Source of the DNA: Nanobdellota archaeon
GTDB taxonomy: Archaea; Nanobdellota; Nanobdellia; Woesearchaeales; GW2011-AR9
Assembly (NCBI GenBank): GCA_030647325.1
Contig: JAUSJN010000061.1
Location: 1-45,131 of the forward strand
DNA length: 45,131 nucleotides
Direction of reading: 5' to 3'
Of this stretch, positions 18,599 through 28,900 are shown in pieces; positions within the stretch are counted from its first letter, which is position 1, and each line of letters opens with the position of its first letter. The notes beneath the pieces were generated by a model that saw only the letters and a program-made list of their open reading frames with translations, searched no databases and had not been told where the DNA came from. The position numbers were made by a program, and so were the translations under genes.

Positions 18599-19462
18599 AT
18601 GAACTTTAATCAAGTTAAGAAATTAATGGACCGCAAGAAGACTTCCCGCTCTGGGGAAAATGGTCATGCCTTAGTGATTGGCGGTTCTGAAGAGAATGTA
18701 GGAGCAGTAGTTCTGGCCGGTCTGGCCGCCTTACGGGCAGGTTGTGACACCGCCACTGCCGCCGCACCGGAGAAGGTAGCCTGGGCCGTTCATCAATATA
18801 CTCCTGATCTGAAGACCTATAAAGTGAAAGGTACAAGTTTTAACATCAAAAATGCTAAAGAGATGGTGAAATATGCTGATAAGTTTGATGCGGTCCTGAT
18901 CGGGAACGGCGTCACCAGAAAAGCAGACAAGTTCTGCCAGTATTTTGTGCATAAGTCCCAAAAACTGAAAGTGATCGACTCCGATGCCTTGAGATCTCTT
19001 TCCTTTAAGGACTTCAACAACAGCATCATCACCCCAAATGAAACAGAACTGGAAGTGATGCTGGTTAACAGCAACAAGGAATTTCTGCTTCCCAAATTGA
19101 GAGAAGCCAACGCCAAGGAGAAGGCAGAGATATTGCAGGGAAATCTACGATACTTTTTACAGAACAACAATGTGTTGCTGGTTAAAGGCCCTACTGATCT
19201 GATCATCTCCGCCAATAAGATCAGCTTTAACCGAACCGGAAATCAAGGGATGACGAAAGGGGGCACAGGAGATATCCTTGCCGGCTTGTCGGCAGGATTC
19301 TTGGCGAAATCCAAGGACCTGTTCAAGAGTGCGGTCGCATCTTCATTTATCAATGGTTTTGTCGGCGATATGTTGTTAAAGAAAAAGAAAGGATATACCT
19401 TCCTTGCTTCTGACATTTTAGATGATTTAGGAAAGATTCAGAGAATACAGAAACAGAAATAA
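18599..19462 (+). CDS. nnrD: ADP-dependent (S)-NAD(P)H-hydrate dehydratase (YjeF C-terminal/carbohydrate kinase-like)
   Basis: SGENGHALVIGGSEEN, GNQGMTKGGTGDILAGLSAGFLAK. Confidence 0.9.
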   Translation: MNFNQVKKLMDRKKTSRSGENGHALVIGGSEENVGAVVLAGLAALRAGCDTATAAAPEKVAWAVHQYTPDLKTYKVKGTSFNIKNAKEMVKYADKFDAVLIGNGVTRKADKFCQYFVHKSQKLKVIDSDALRSLSFKDFNNSIITPNETELEVMLVNSNKEFLLPKLREANAKEKAEILQGNLRYFLQNNNVLLVKGPTDLIISANKISFNRTGNQGMTKGGTGDILAGLSAGFLAKSKDLFKSAVASSFINGFVGDMLLKKKKGYTFLASDILDDLGKIQRIQKQK

Positions 19463-19478
19463 AGATTGAGGTGAAAGT

Positions 19479-19688
19479 ATGGAATGCGGATGTTCGGATG
19501 CAATGTGCATGAAGTGCCATGGTATTAAGAAATTAGTATTAGGCGCTTTAGTTTTAGTCTGGGCTTTGTGGTTGCCAATGCTTGACTGGAGATTGGTCTT
19601 AGGTGGCTTGTTAGTTCTTGCCGGAGTCTTAAAATTAGTCAAACCCAGCTGCGGGCACTGTGATATGCCAGACAAAAAGAAGAAGTAA
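19479..19688 (+). CDS. Small membrane protein with Cys motifs at both ends
   Basis: CGCSDAMCMKCHG start, two hydrophobic segments, CGHCDM end. Confidence 0.6.
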   Translation: MECGCSDAMCMKCHGIKKLVLGALVLVWALWLPMLDWRLVLGGLLVLAGVLKLVKPSCGHCDMPDKKKK

Positions 19689-19762
19689 TTTTTTTATTTA
19701 TTTTCTTTCATTTATTCTTGTGTATACAAAACTTTAAATATAAAAAGAGGTAAATAGAAGAT

Positions 19763-20029
19763 ATGTATACTGATCTGATGTATGGTTTTTACCAGCAGCC
19801 TTTTCATTTCCTGTTCTTGGTAGTGCTTCTTTCCCTGTGGGAATTAGCCTGGAAGGGTTTCGGTTTATGGCATTCTGCGCAGAACAAGCAGAAAGGCTGG
19901 TATATCGCGATGCTATTATTGAATACCGCCGGCCTATTGCCGATTATCTATCTCTGGTGGTTTAAGCCTAAATCTAAGCGGGAAACTCCCTTGAAGTCAG
20001 CGACTAAGTCGGTAAGGAAGAAAAGGTAG
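19763..20029 (+). CDS. DUF5652-like small membrane protein
   Basis: LWELAWKGFGLWHSAQNKQKGWYIAMLLLNTAGLLPIIYL. Confidence 0.75.
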   Translation: MYTDLMYGFYQQPFHFLFLVVLLSLWELAWKGFGLWHSAQNKQKGWYIAMLLLNTAGLLPIIYLWWFKPKSKRETPLKSATKSVRKKR

Positions 20030-20030
20030 T

Positions 20031-20252
20031 ATGCCCACTAAAGAATTCTATGAGAATTTATTGATTCAGTTAGGCGTAAGACACGAGGCCATCACTACAA
20101 AAACTGATGATTCAGATAATGTAGGTTATTTAGTAGCTTCATTACGACTACAGGAGCATGTTGGCGAAATAGTCGGTGTTCATGGTCCAGAGAAAGAAGA
20201 AGATAAATTAGGTGTAAGATACATTACTACTGTTTTCTATAAGCGGAGATAA
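20031..20252 (+). CDS. Hypothetical protein
   Basis: 73-aa ORF immediately downstream of the DUF5652-like gene. Confidence 0.45.
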   Translation: MPTKEFYENLLIQLGVRHEAITTKTDDSDNVGYLVASLRLQEHVGEIVGVHGPEKEEDKLGVRYITTVFYKRR

Positions 20253-20261
20253 ATACTATCA

Positions 20262-21344
20262 TCATTTCATCTCTTCGATCTCAACTTTTCCTTTCTTAGA
20301 ACGTACTGCGTATTCTTTCTGTTCGCTGAAGTGGCACATTCGGGTAACCCACTCAGGCAAGAGGATCCTTTCCCCACGGAAAAGCAGTTGAGTGATCACT
20401 TCCTGAGTAACTTCACCGGAACCGTCTGTTTCAAGTTCTTTCATGACTTTATCACTGACGGTCTTTTTTACCGCATTGACATGCTCTTCGGTCTTCTGGT
20501 GTAAGAAGCGCGCAATCTGGTCGGGAAGGTCAATGTTGGTCACTTCCATAAGCCCCTGTAAGCCCGGAGAAATGTTCGCTTCGATCACTAAAGGTCCGGT
20601 CGGCCCTTCCAATATATCTACTCCACAGATGTCTGCCTTGAGTGCTTTTGCAGTCGCTATAGCAAGATTAGCTATATCCCGGCTGAGTTGTACTGGGACT
20701 CCCTTTCCTCCGGCATGGATATTCGCTCTCTTTTCTTCGGTCTGCGCTTTCCGTTTCATGGCCGCTACCACTTTCTCACCTACCACTAATGCACGGATGT
20801 CCGTCCCGCTGGTATCGATGTATTCCTGGATGATGAAAGGCTGGTTGAGCGCTCCTAATGCGTCTAAGAGCGAGGAAGCAGAACTGATGGAGTCAGCAAA
20901 CATGACTCCTTTGCCCTGGGTCCCTTCTGGGAATTTCATCACGATAGGATAGTTGACTCTTTTCAGTAATTCTTTTGCAGTTTCTATGGTAGAAGAGAGA
21001 TAAGTCCTAGGCATGGGGATATTAAGCTGCTGCATGACCAGATGAGTAAGAAGTTTATTATGGACCGTGGTGAACGTACCGCTGGGGATGGGCATATAAC
21101 TGACTTTCCCTTCCAGCATGGAAGCGATAGAACAAAGAAGATTGGCATACCGGAACGACCCTTTTACGTATACGCAATCATAATTCTCTAAGGGTTTTCC
21201 TTCGTAAAAGATACCGCTTTCTTTTCCCAGGCGGATCTCGATTTTTTTTAATTCCAATGATCCTACCTGATCAAAGTACTTTTTCATGGCCTCGCTGGTC
21301 ATGAGCGAACTTTTGCTTCCTAAAGAGATAAGGGCTGCTTTCAT
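20262..21344 (-). CDS. RimK-family ATP-grasp ligase
   Basis: NYPIVMKFPEGTQGKGVMFADS, FIIQEYIDTSGTDIRALVVG, GVDILEGPTGPLVIEANISPGLQG. Confidence 0.9.
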   Translation of the reverse strand: MKAALISLGSKSSLMTSEAMKKYFDQVGSLELKKIEIRLGKESGIFYEGKPLENYDCVYVKGSFRYANLLCSIASMLEGKVSYMPIPSGTFTTVHNKLLTHLVMQQLNIPMPRTYLSSTIETAKELLKRVNYPIVMKFPEGTQGKGVMFADSISSASSLLDALGALNQPFIIQEYIDTSGTDIRALVVGEKVVAAMKRKAQTEEKRANIHAGGKGVPVQLSRDIANLAIATAKALKADICGVDILEGPTGPLVIEANISPGLQGLMEVTNIDLPDQIARFLHQKTEEHVNAVKKTVSDKVMKELETDGSGEVTQEVITQLLFRGERILLPEWVTRMCHFSEQKEYAVRSKKGKVEIEEMK

Positions 21345-21700
21345 CTTGTTTCTGCCTTTTTGAGAGGATCGATAAGAAAATTTCCTTTTTTGAGGATATT
21401 TTGCCCTAACAATATCCGGTAAGTCATGTGGCTGCGGTCAGCGAGGGTGAATTCTTCTTCCAGTTTTGTTCCTTTCAGGGTTATTTTGACCTTGATAGTC
21501 GGTCTTTTTTTTATGCCTGAAGCGGACCTGACTATTTTAGAACTTATCACTGGACCTAGCTGTAATTCACCAGCCAGGGCGTAATCGATAGAGGAGGAAG
21601 TAGCGCCGGTATCTACCCTGGCCAATACTTCTGCTTCCTTGCCTTTGCTTCCATGCACGGTGACATATTCGATCAATCCTAAAACGACACGTTCTTTCAT
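21341..21700 (-). CDS. RimK-associated retropepsin-like/ATP-dependent zinc protease family protein
   Basis: EVLARVDTGATSSSIDY aspartic-protease-like motif; overlaps the rimK-like gene. Confidence 0.8.
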   Translation of the reverse strand: MKERVVLGLIEYVTVHGSKGKEAEVLARVDTGATSSSIDYALAGELQLGPVISSKIVRSASGIKKRPTIKVKITLKGTKLEEEFTLADRSHMTYRILLGQNILKKGNFLIDPLKKAETR

Positions 21701-21770
21701 GAGAATAGTATTGAATGTTTTTTTATAATACTTTTGCTTGAAATTAGCTTAACAGTTTTCAGAAATCTAT

Positions 21771-21878
21771 CAGAAAACAAAAAGTTTTCTGGAAGATTCC
21801 GGAAAATGGAAATTTTCCGTTATCCAAACGAAAAATAAGATTTTTCGGGGATTTCGGGAAATAGTTCTTCTATTTCCC
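21771..21878. repeat. Run of four consecutive short hairpins upstream of tRNA-Glu
   Basis: CAGAAAAC/GTTTTCTG, CGGAAAAT/ATTTTCCG, CGAAAAAT/ATTTTTCG, GGGAAATAG/CTATTTCCC, all perfect. Confidence 0.75.
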
Positions 21879-21918
21879 CAAAATCTTTTTAAAGCGTCTC
21901 TGGTTTTGCCAGATTAAT

Positions 21919-22021
21919 GCCCTGGTGGTGTAGATAATAGATCTATGATTTATTAGCACTTTCCGGACTATCATACTGCCCTTTCGAGGCGGTGACCCGG
22001 GTTCGAATCCCGGCCAGGGCA
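21919..22021 (+). tRNA. tRNA-Glu(UUC) with a 28-nt D-loop intron (about 21934-21961)
   Basis: GCCCTGG/CCAGGGC, anticodon stem CTGCC/GGCGG with CTTTCGA, T-arm CCGGGTTCGAATCCCGG; removal of 28 nt from the D-loop gives a 75-nt archaeal tRNA-Glu. Confidence 0.88.
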
Positions 22022-22024
22022 CTT

Positions 22025-22927
22025 CTACCCATACACAAATAATAATTCATCAATGATCTCTTGGTCAATGATCCTGTCGCTGCCGATACAAGCTCCTTCT
22101 TTTTGGATGGTGTACGGCACTAATTCCGTCTGATGATACATCACGCTCTGCGAATTGTTGGTATGTCCAAAGCCAAAGGTGTGCAGGATCTCGTGAACTT
22201 CTACCGTGGTATGCCCGCAGCTGCCGATGTAAAAGCCGGAAGCACCATTGCCTGAAGTTTCAGAAAAACCATCAAGGCCGATCAAAGTTACTTTGGCTTT
22301 CTTTATCTTGAAACCTTCCAGCTTGGTGATCTGCGCCGTTCCGGCGGCATGAGAGCAGATTTCCTCAGATTCGTAAATAATTCCTTCTTCTTTGCGGATA
22401 TCTATTTTTTTAGAATAACAGTCCTTGATGAATTCACAGCTGAGCTCGATGTTGGCATCTTGGTCTACTTCTGCGAATTTTACTATGCCATCGGCCGCTT
22501 CTTCAATTTTTTCAAGAGCACGATTTATTTGCCCAACTTCATAATCGCCGCATTCGTCTTCATTCATGATTTGGTAAGTGATAGGCATATTTTCCCACCA
22601 GACCTTCTTTTGGCCATATAATTTTAAGTCTCGGGGAGTAATCTCTGTTTTTGCAGCTAACTCGCCGCTGTAATCAGAACAGGTGCAGAAAAAACTTTTA
22701 TCACTCTGATTGTATTCAAGCTTATCATTCTCTCCTCCTTGGACAAAGCTGCAGTAATCCTTGCAAAAATATATGGTGGTGTTGTCCGGGATGGGAGTCG
22801 CTGGCTCTGGAACTATTGTAGGATCTGTTTTATTTTCTTGAGAATTTGTTTCGTCTACAGCCGGAACGCAACCGTACAATAAGACCATCGCGACGGCAAC
22901 AAAAACAAAGGCATTTGTATATCTCAT
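22025..22927 (-). CDS. Matrixin-like zinc metalloprotease, lipoprotein
   Basis: HTTVEVHEILHTFGFGHTNN (HExxHxxGxxH); LLYGCVP lipobox-like signal. Confidence 0.85.
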   Translation of the reverse strand: MRYTNAFVFVAVAMVLLYGCVPAVDETNSQENKTDPTIVPEPATPIPDNTTIYFCKDYCSFVQGGENDKLEYNQSDKSFFCTCSDYSGELAAKTEITPRDLKLYGQKKVWWENMPITYQIMNEDECGDYEVGQINRALEKIEEAADGIVKFAEVDQDANIELSCEFIKDCYSKKIDIRKEEGIIYESEEICSHAAGTAQITKLEGFKIKKAKVTLIGLDGFSETSGNGASGFYIGSCGHTTVEVHEILHTFGFGHTNNSQSVMYHQTELVPYTIQKEGACIGSDRIIDQEIIDELLFVYG

Positions 22928-22978
22928 CTTTTTTACAATTAATGATTTTTTGGTATTTAAATCTGACTATTTAACCAG

Positions 22979-24121
22979 TTAAGCCCGATAGAATGGGACC
23001 TGATCTTTATTCAAGAAGTTTCGCAAGGTCTCTAAGACGCCTTCATCATCAAGCAAGGTCGAGGTACGGATCTTTCTTCTGGGGATATCGCTTCCTTTGC
23101 TGCTGTTGAGATTGAATCTCTTCCCCATCTCATACCTAAACAATTCTTTTCCTGAACTGCATTCCCCGTAGCAGAACATGTTTATGCTGGGAAGAAGCAT
23201 ATTTCCCAGCAGAGCAAATGCTTTATCATTGTCTCCTTCAAAGTTTCCCCCGTCAGAATAATAGAAGAGGTAGATATTCCATTCTTCAGGAGGATATTCT
23301 TTTTTTATTATCTCTATCGATTTTTGGAAGGCTGAGGAGGCCTGTGTCCCTCCCGCTAATCGTGTGCCGTAAAAAACAGGCCCTTCCACTTCATGGGCAT
23401 CTGTAGTATGTACGATAAACCGCTCTTCAACATTTTCATGATATCTTCCTATGGCTCTTTGCAGCCAAGAATTCGTCAACCGGCATAAACGTCGTTCTTC
23501 TTCTCCCATGGAACCAGAAACATCAAGCATGTAGAAGAGAACAGCATTGGACTGCTGATCTGGTTTGTAGGTCGGCGCTCGATAACGAAAATCCCTAGGG
23601 ATAGGTATGACTGCATCTCCCGGTCGGTATTCTCCGGAGGAACTCATGCGTTTCAGAGCTTCTTTATAGGTGCGCTTAAAATGCCGCTGCACGCCATGCT
23701 CAGCGATAGATCGGTAGACTGGCTTTTGGGCATGGATAGCTTGGTTTCTTTTTGGCTCCATATACGGCAGCCCTAATTCTTCAAACACCATCTCTTCCAA
23801 TTCATTCATGGAGAGTTCAAAATCCATAAGATCGCCGCTATCAGGGCCATCATTTCCCACAGAGCCGGGATGGTTAGAAGAATGTGGGTCGATCACGTCA
23901 CCAATATTTCCCTCGCCCTGAGCGACTCCGCCGATATTTTTCCCATATCTAAATCGCGGTATGTCTATGACCGGAACGGGAATACGGATAGTCTCATTCC
24001 CTCTCTTTGCGATAATTTCCTCTCGAGAGATATATCTCTTCAGGTTTTCTTTCTGCCTGACCTGTCCTTTGATGATATTCTTGAATCTTTCAGAATCGCT
24101 GGTGATGTTACCTATGGACAT
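22979..24121 (-). CDS. DUF444 family protein (YeaH/YhbH-like, vWA domain)
   Basis: VLFYMLDVSGSMGEEERRL, YSDGGNFEGDN; N-terminal RFKNIIKGQVRQKENLKRYI. Confidence 0.88.
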   Translation of the reverse strand: MSIGNITSDSERFKNIIKGQVRQKENLKRYISREEIIAKRGNETIRIPVPVIDIPRFRYGKNIGGVAQGEGNIGDVIDPHSSNHPGSVGNDGPDSGDLMDFELSMNELEEMVFEELGLPYMEPKRNQAIHAQKPVYRSIAEHGVQRHFKRTYKEALKRMSSSGEYRPGDAVIPIPRDFRYRAPTYKPDQQSNAVLFYMLDVSGSMGEEERRLCRLTNSWLQRAIGRYHENVEERFIVHTTDAHEVEGPVFYGTRLAGGTQASSAFQKSIEIIKKEYPPEEWNIYLFYYSDGGNFEGDNDKAFALLGNMLLPSINMFCYGECSSGKELFRYEMGKRFNLNSSKGSDIPRRKIRTSTLLDDEGVLETLRNFLNKDQVPFYRA

Positions 24122-24198
24122 ACCGATCTAGAAACAAAAAATTGAGATATAAATGTTTAGTATTTAGAGTATAGGATTCACTTTAGGTCCATTCAGGT

Positions 24199-24369
24199 TT
24201 TTCTGACGGCTTTGTAGAAAATCTCAAAAAAGTCGCCTTGGCCGTTCAGCAAGTGCTTCTTAGTAAGTATTTTTGTAGGGAAGCACCTACCAACTAGTGC
24301 AAGCAATCACAGTTCTTGCTTCACATCTTGGCCTAGGCGGCGACTTTTTTCTACAGAGCGTTTTCTGAC
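24199..24369. repeat. Large imperfect palindrome flanked by 9-bp direct repeats (TTTTCTGAC); MITE-like or structured RNA
   Basis: TTTTCTGAC at 24199-24207 and 24361-24369; GCTTTGTAG/CTACAGAGC and AAAAAAGTCGCC/GGCGACTTTTTT arms. Confidence 0.6.
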
Positions 24370-24405
24370 AGTAGATTTATAAATTTTTTAGCCTATTTAC
24401 GAGGA

Positions 24406-25470
24406 ATGACTTCTTTTGACTATATTGATACCTATGAAGGCCTGACCGAGGCAGCAGCAGAATGGAAGCAAGCTTCAGAGCTTGCGGTAGATCTGGAATG
24501 TGAAAATAATCTTCATCATTATGGCGCGTATATCTCCTTGATCCAGATATCCACCAAGGACAAGAATTGGGTCATCGATGTGCTGAAGCTGGAAGAGATC
24601 AAGCCTTTGCTGGAAATCCTGGAAGACGCATCTATCCAGAAAATTTTCCACGATGTCAGTTTTGATTTCCGCATCTTACAGGATCAGTTTTCCTGCCATC
24701 CCAGCAATGTTTTTGACACCCAGATAGCTGCGTTATTTTTAGGAAAAGAGCATCTTGGCTTAGGGGATCTGCTGAAAGAATATTTTGGAGTGGAAAAAGA
24801 AAGCAAGTACCAGATGGCAGACTGGACTAAACGGCCGTTGAATACCGAGATGCTTTCCTATGCGGTAAAAGATACCGTACATCTGATCTCTCTCCGCGAC
24901 ATATTGCTCAAAGAGCTGCGCCAGAAAGAACGAGTAAGCTGGGTGGAAGAGGAATGCGCTGCATTCGAAGAAGCAGATTTTACTTACAAGACCCAGACTT
25001 TTCTGGACGTGCGAGGAGTGAGGATGTTTACCCCTGAGCAGCTGGGAGTTTTCCGTGAATTATTCTTGTTCCGGGAACAGCTGGCGAAAAAAGTCAACCG
25101 CCCGGTGCATTTCGTCATTCGCAATGAGCAATTGAAACAATTCTCACATCATCCTCCTGACTGGGAGAAAGTGAAGGGAGTGCACCCTATTGTGCGCAGC
25201 CAGGCCGTACTTTTTAACAAGGCGGTAGAGATGGGAAAAAAAGAGCCTTTTTTTATCCCTGTCCCAGAAAAAAAACGCCTTACCCAGCATCAGAAAGAAC
25301 AGCTGGAGAAATTAAGTGAGTTACAGCAAACCTTAGCGCAGAAGACCGGATTGAAAGCACATCTTATCATGAACAAGGAGCAGATGATCAAGATAGTCTT
25401 GTCGGGAAGATTTGATTGCCTGCGGATGTGGCAAAGAAAGTTGGTTGAAGAGAGTGGATTCAAACTTTAG
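24406..25470 (+). CDS. rnd: Ribonuclease D (3'-5' exonuclease with HRDC-like domain)
   Basis: ELAVDLECENNLHHYGAYISLIQIST, IFHDVSFDFRIL, FDTQIAALFLG, YAVKDTVHLISLRD. Confidence 0.9.
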   Translation: MTSFDYIDTYEGLTEAAAEWKQASELAVDLECENNLHHYGAYISLIQISTKDKNWVIDVLKLEEIKPLLEILEDASIQKIFHDVSFDFRILQDQFSCHPSNVFDTQIAALFLGKEHLGLGDLLKEYFGVEKESKYQMADWTKRPLNTEMLSYAVKDTVHLISLRDILLKELRQKERVSWVEEECAAFEEADFTYKTQTFLDVRGVRMFTPEQLGVFRELFLFREQLAKKVNRPVHFVIRNEQLKQFSHHPPDWEKVKGVHPIVRSQAVLFNKAVEMGKKEPFFIPVPEKKRLTQHQKEQLEKLSELQQTLAQKTGLKAHLIMNKEQMIKIVLSGRFDCLRMWQRKLVEESGFKL

Positions 25471-25491
25471 ATTAAAGAAAAATAAAAAAAA

Positions 25492-25890
25492 TCACATCAA
25501 GCTAAACGGCCAAGGCGTCTGGATCGCCAGCCACATCAATGCAGATCCAAGCAAGGCCATGTTTTTCATGAAGTTTATTTTCTGAGCCATCTGCTCTTCT
25601 TTAGGCATTGCCCAATAATTGTGCATCTTGAAAGTTACGCCCAAGAAGAAAGCTGCTACACATGCTACTCCTACTTGTGGATAGACTCCGGTCAATACAC
25701 TTACTCCGCCCAGCAATAACAGCAATCCAGAGAAAAGCACCGCCCATTTTGCCAAGGGAACATTCTTGGATTTTGCATATCCAGTCAACATATTCCATTG
25801 GAGAAAATGGTTCGCTCCACTCATCACATAGTAACTGCCGGTAATCAATCTTCCAACTAAAAATAATGCTTCATACGCCATAAGATTCAC
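25492..25890 (-). CDS. DoxX-family membrane protein
   Basis: LVGRLITGSYYVMSGANHFLQW..., four hydrophobic segments. Confidence 0.8.
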   Translation of the reverse strand: MNLMAYEALFLVGRLITGSYYVMSGANHFLQWNMLTGYAKSKNVPLAKWAVLFSGLLLLLGGVSVLTGVYPQVGVACVAAFFLGVTFKMHNYWAMPKEEQMAQKINFMKNMALLGSALMWLAIQTPWPFSLM

Positions 25891-25943
25891 CTCTAATCTT
25901 AAGGAAGAAATAAATGCTCTTTAAAAAGTTTGTTGATTTTTAG

Positions 25944-28900
25944 TTACGACTGGCACATGCCCTTGCTGCCGGCGTTGTAAATTGCCTGAACTTCTGAAGC
26001 AGTTAAAACTCTTTCCCAGATCTGGACTTCATCAAGTCCTCCCTGAAAGAATTGCATCGGTGAGACCGTTCTTGCAACTCCAAGGACAAATCCTGATTGT
26101 ACGCCCCAAGGAACAGTTTGGATGGTGCTGGGTGCGCTGGCAATTTCCACGCCATTTGTATATCCTTTAAATCCGTTATCCTTGTCCCAAGTCACGGCAA
26201 TATGCGCCCAGGTATTAGCATTAAGATTGTAAGGAATTACGCCAAAGGCATTCACGCCGTCAGTTGTTCCTCCGATGTAGAATCCTCCTGAGCCGCCAGG
26301 TTGTAAGAACCATATATGACCAAGATCGCTTCCTATTATAACTGAAGTAGAAACAAGGGTTGGCTTTACCCAGGCCGTAAAAGTCAGGGCAGTAAATTCA
26401 CGGCCTTGTTTGGCCTCCACATAATCATCAACGCCGTCAAGACTTAAAGCTTCTCCCACCATACCGGGAACAGAGACAGCCCCTCCTTTTAGGACGCCGC
26501 CGTCATTATTGCCAAATTTATCATTCATATAGCCGTATCCGCTGGCATCGCCAGGCCACCAGCGCAGCATGCTTCCTGTCGCGCAGGCATTACCACAGTC
26601 TCCAGGACAGCTGGAAGTTGACTCATGCCTGATGTCACAAAAATTATCACCGCAATAAGTTGCCTTTCCAGATACTAGTCCGGTGCATTGAGCTGAACAT
26701 GCCTGGCAGGAGATCTGGCCGTACGGACATTCTTCCAGAAGACCATCATCGCATACTTCATTGAGCTCAACTTTTTTATTACCGCAGTAAACGCTATTAG
26801 CACCCTCATCGATGATCTCCTTGCCAGGTTCCGTGCCAGCGAAATTATTTTGGTACATAACAGTATCCCTGGTGTGATTTTCCACAATGTAAATCCCGGC
26901 AGGGACATTTTCTATGGCATTATGGAAAAGCAAGACGGATTTCCATTGGTAAGGCGACTGCTGGAAATGAGCTCCTGTCGGGACAATTCCTATCCCTGCG
27001 CGCCGGAGTAATATATTTATTGACTCGGGCCTGTGATCACGGGTGTCTGATTCTTTAACAGTATTGTGGGAAACTAAGAGGTTATGCCCCATCACCGGAT
27101 TTGGCATATGTGCGCCATACCATAAACTTATACCGCCCATGCTGTGCGGAGATTTATATTCACCGTCAATAAGATTATTACGTATTTCACTTGCATATGT
27201 AATAGCATGGGGAGCAGACGGGGTAAATGCTCCTGTAAGAACTAGAATCCCATTGGTATCGTAAAGATGGTTGCCTTCAATGGTTGAATCTGCGGTCGTT
27301 GCCGCCCAGCCGAGCAGACCGGATTGAATGACCGGATTATTTTTTAGACACCCGCGGATATCTATGAGATTGTCGACCATATAGGCATTCCAAACCGAAC
27401 GTCCCACGCTCACGGTGCTGCCGGAATCAGGGATAACATCCCAGTCGGGAGAAACAGTGATCTGGGGATTTGTGGTATTGGTATAGCTTACAATTTTTCG
27501 CGCTTGACCTAGGCCCTTTCCATCAGTAATAAAAATGAAGTGTTTGTTGTAGAATCCAGGAGTATTTTCCAGCCAGTCGCCGTTGACAGAAACAGTATTT
27601 GCTGTCGCAGCTGCCACATTCTGCATGGAATAAGAAGAGAAACCGGCAACATTTTCGTTTTGGTCAAATACGATTGCTTCACCGTCTCCAGTTTTGTCGC
27701 CGGTGCAGGTTGCTTTGTTGTTAGAGATGAGCAGACGTTCATTATTGCTTAAAGAATGAAAAAAGAAAGCCGCCCTCCAGCCGCCGTTGACGGTTCCGTC
27801 AGCAACATTACCGCTGAAATCCATACGCTGCGCGCCGGTTATTCCGGAAACTAAATTTCCTGAATTGATTGAGACATCTCCGGGAAAAAAAGTATTATTG
27901 ATTACTACCGAATCACGCACCTCGTAATGAATTGTTTTTATGTTGCCACTGCCGCCAAATCCAAGAGATGCGACGGTAGGCTGAAATTTATTATTAACCA
28001 CGAAAATGTTTTTCAGGGGGAAACCCCAGGTGATGACAGCATAATACATGTCTGAAAATCGGTTATTGTACATCATGACATCCTCAATTTCCTTGGGGTC
28101 TGAGGGTAAGACCGTATGCGGAACTTTTCCTAAGGCAAAAAAAGTATAAGAAGTTTGAATCGGCTGGTTGTAACCTTCCGACTGGAAATGGATGTCTCTG
28201 ATTTTATTATGGCCATTAAGAGTAAAGACGGAGAACACATTATTGATATTAAATTTTGGCTCTTTCCACCCCAAGGTTTGTTTTACATTAGTTTTATCAA
28301 TACCTGCACCGACTAAATCAACCCCTTGAGGAACAACGATACCATTATAGTAATAGATATACGTTGTACTGATGCTGGAAACATCTCCTATTTCCCATGT
28401 TCCGGTAGGAAAGAACACCTCTCCTCCACCAGCTGTATTCGCCGCGGCAATTGCCTGCACTATACAAGAAGTATCATCCAGCCCATCATCGGCAGAACAG
28501 CCATAGCTTGAAATATCAAACGATTGTTTTGGCTGTGGATCGGAAAGGACGGTAAAAGTTACGTCCGCGGGAAGATCAATCCAGTCTGCTCCGCCGCGTG
28601 AATACTGAACACTATAAACGCCAGGCTGCATGCTTGCCGGCAGTACCGCTTTAGCAGCGTAATGTTCTATTGCCGTGTCTGGATTGTTGTCCTCAATTAC
28701 AAAAAGTGTATATGTTTCCGAGCCGACCAACCGCAGCTGCGCAGGAGCAGCAGCAGGAACTTTATTTTCAAGATTCCTTCCTATTACTTTAATCTCCCTG
28801 GGAAGTGCTGCAAATTTCTGGGTTGCATAAGCTAGGCTAGGCGTAACCCATAACGGACGAGGATCGTTGATGAGGATCGCTTCGCTCCAGTCGGAATTGG

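Noticed and set aside
21771-21878. CRISPR array
   Set aside because: Hairpins differ in sequence, no constant direct repeat, no spacers of regular length, no cas genes in the window
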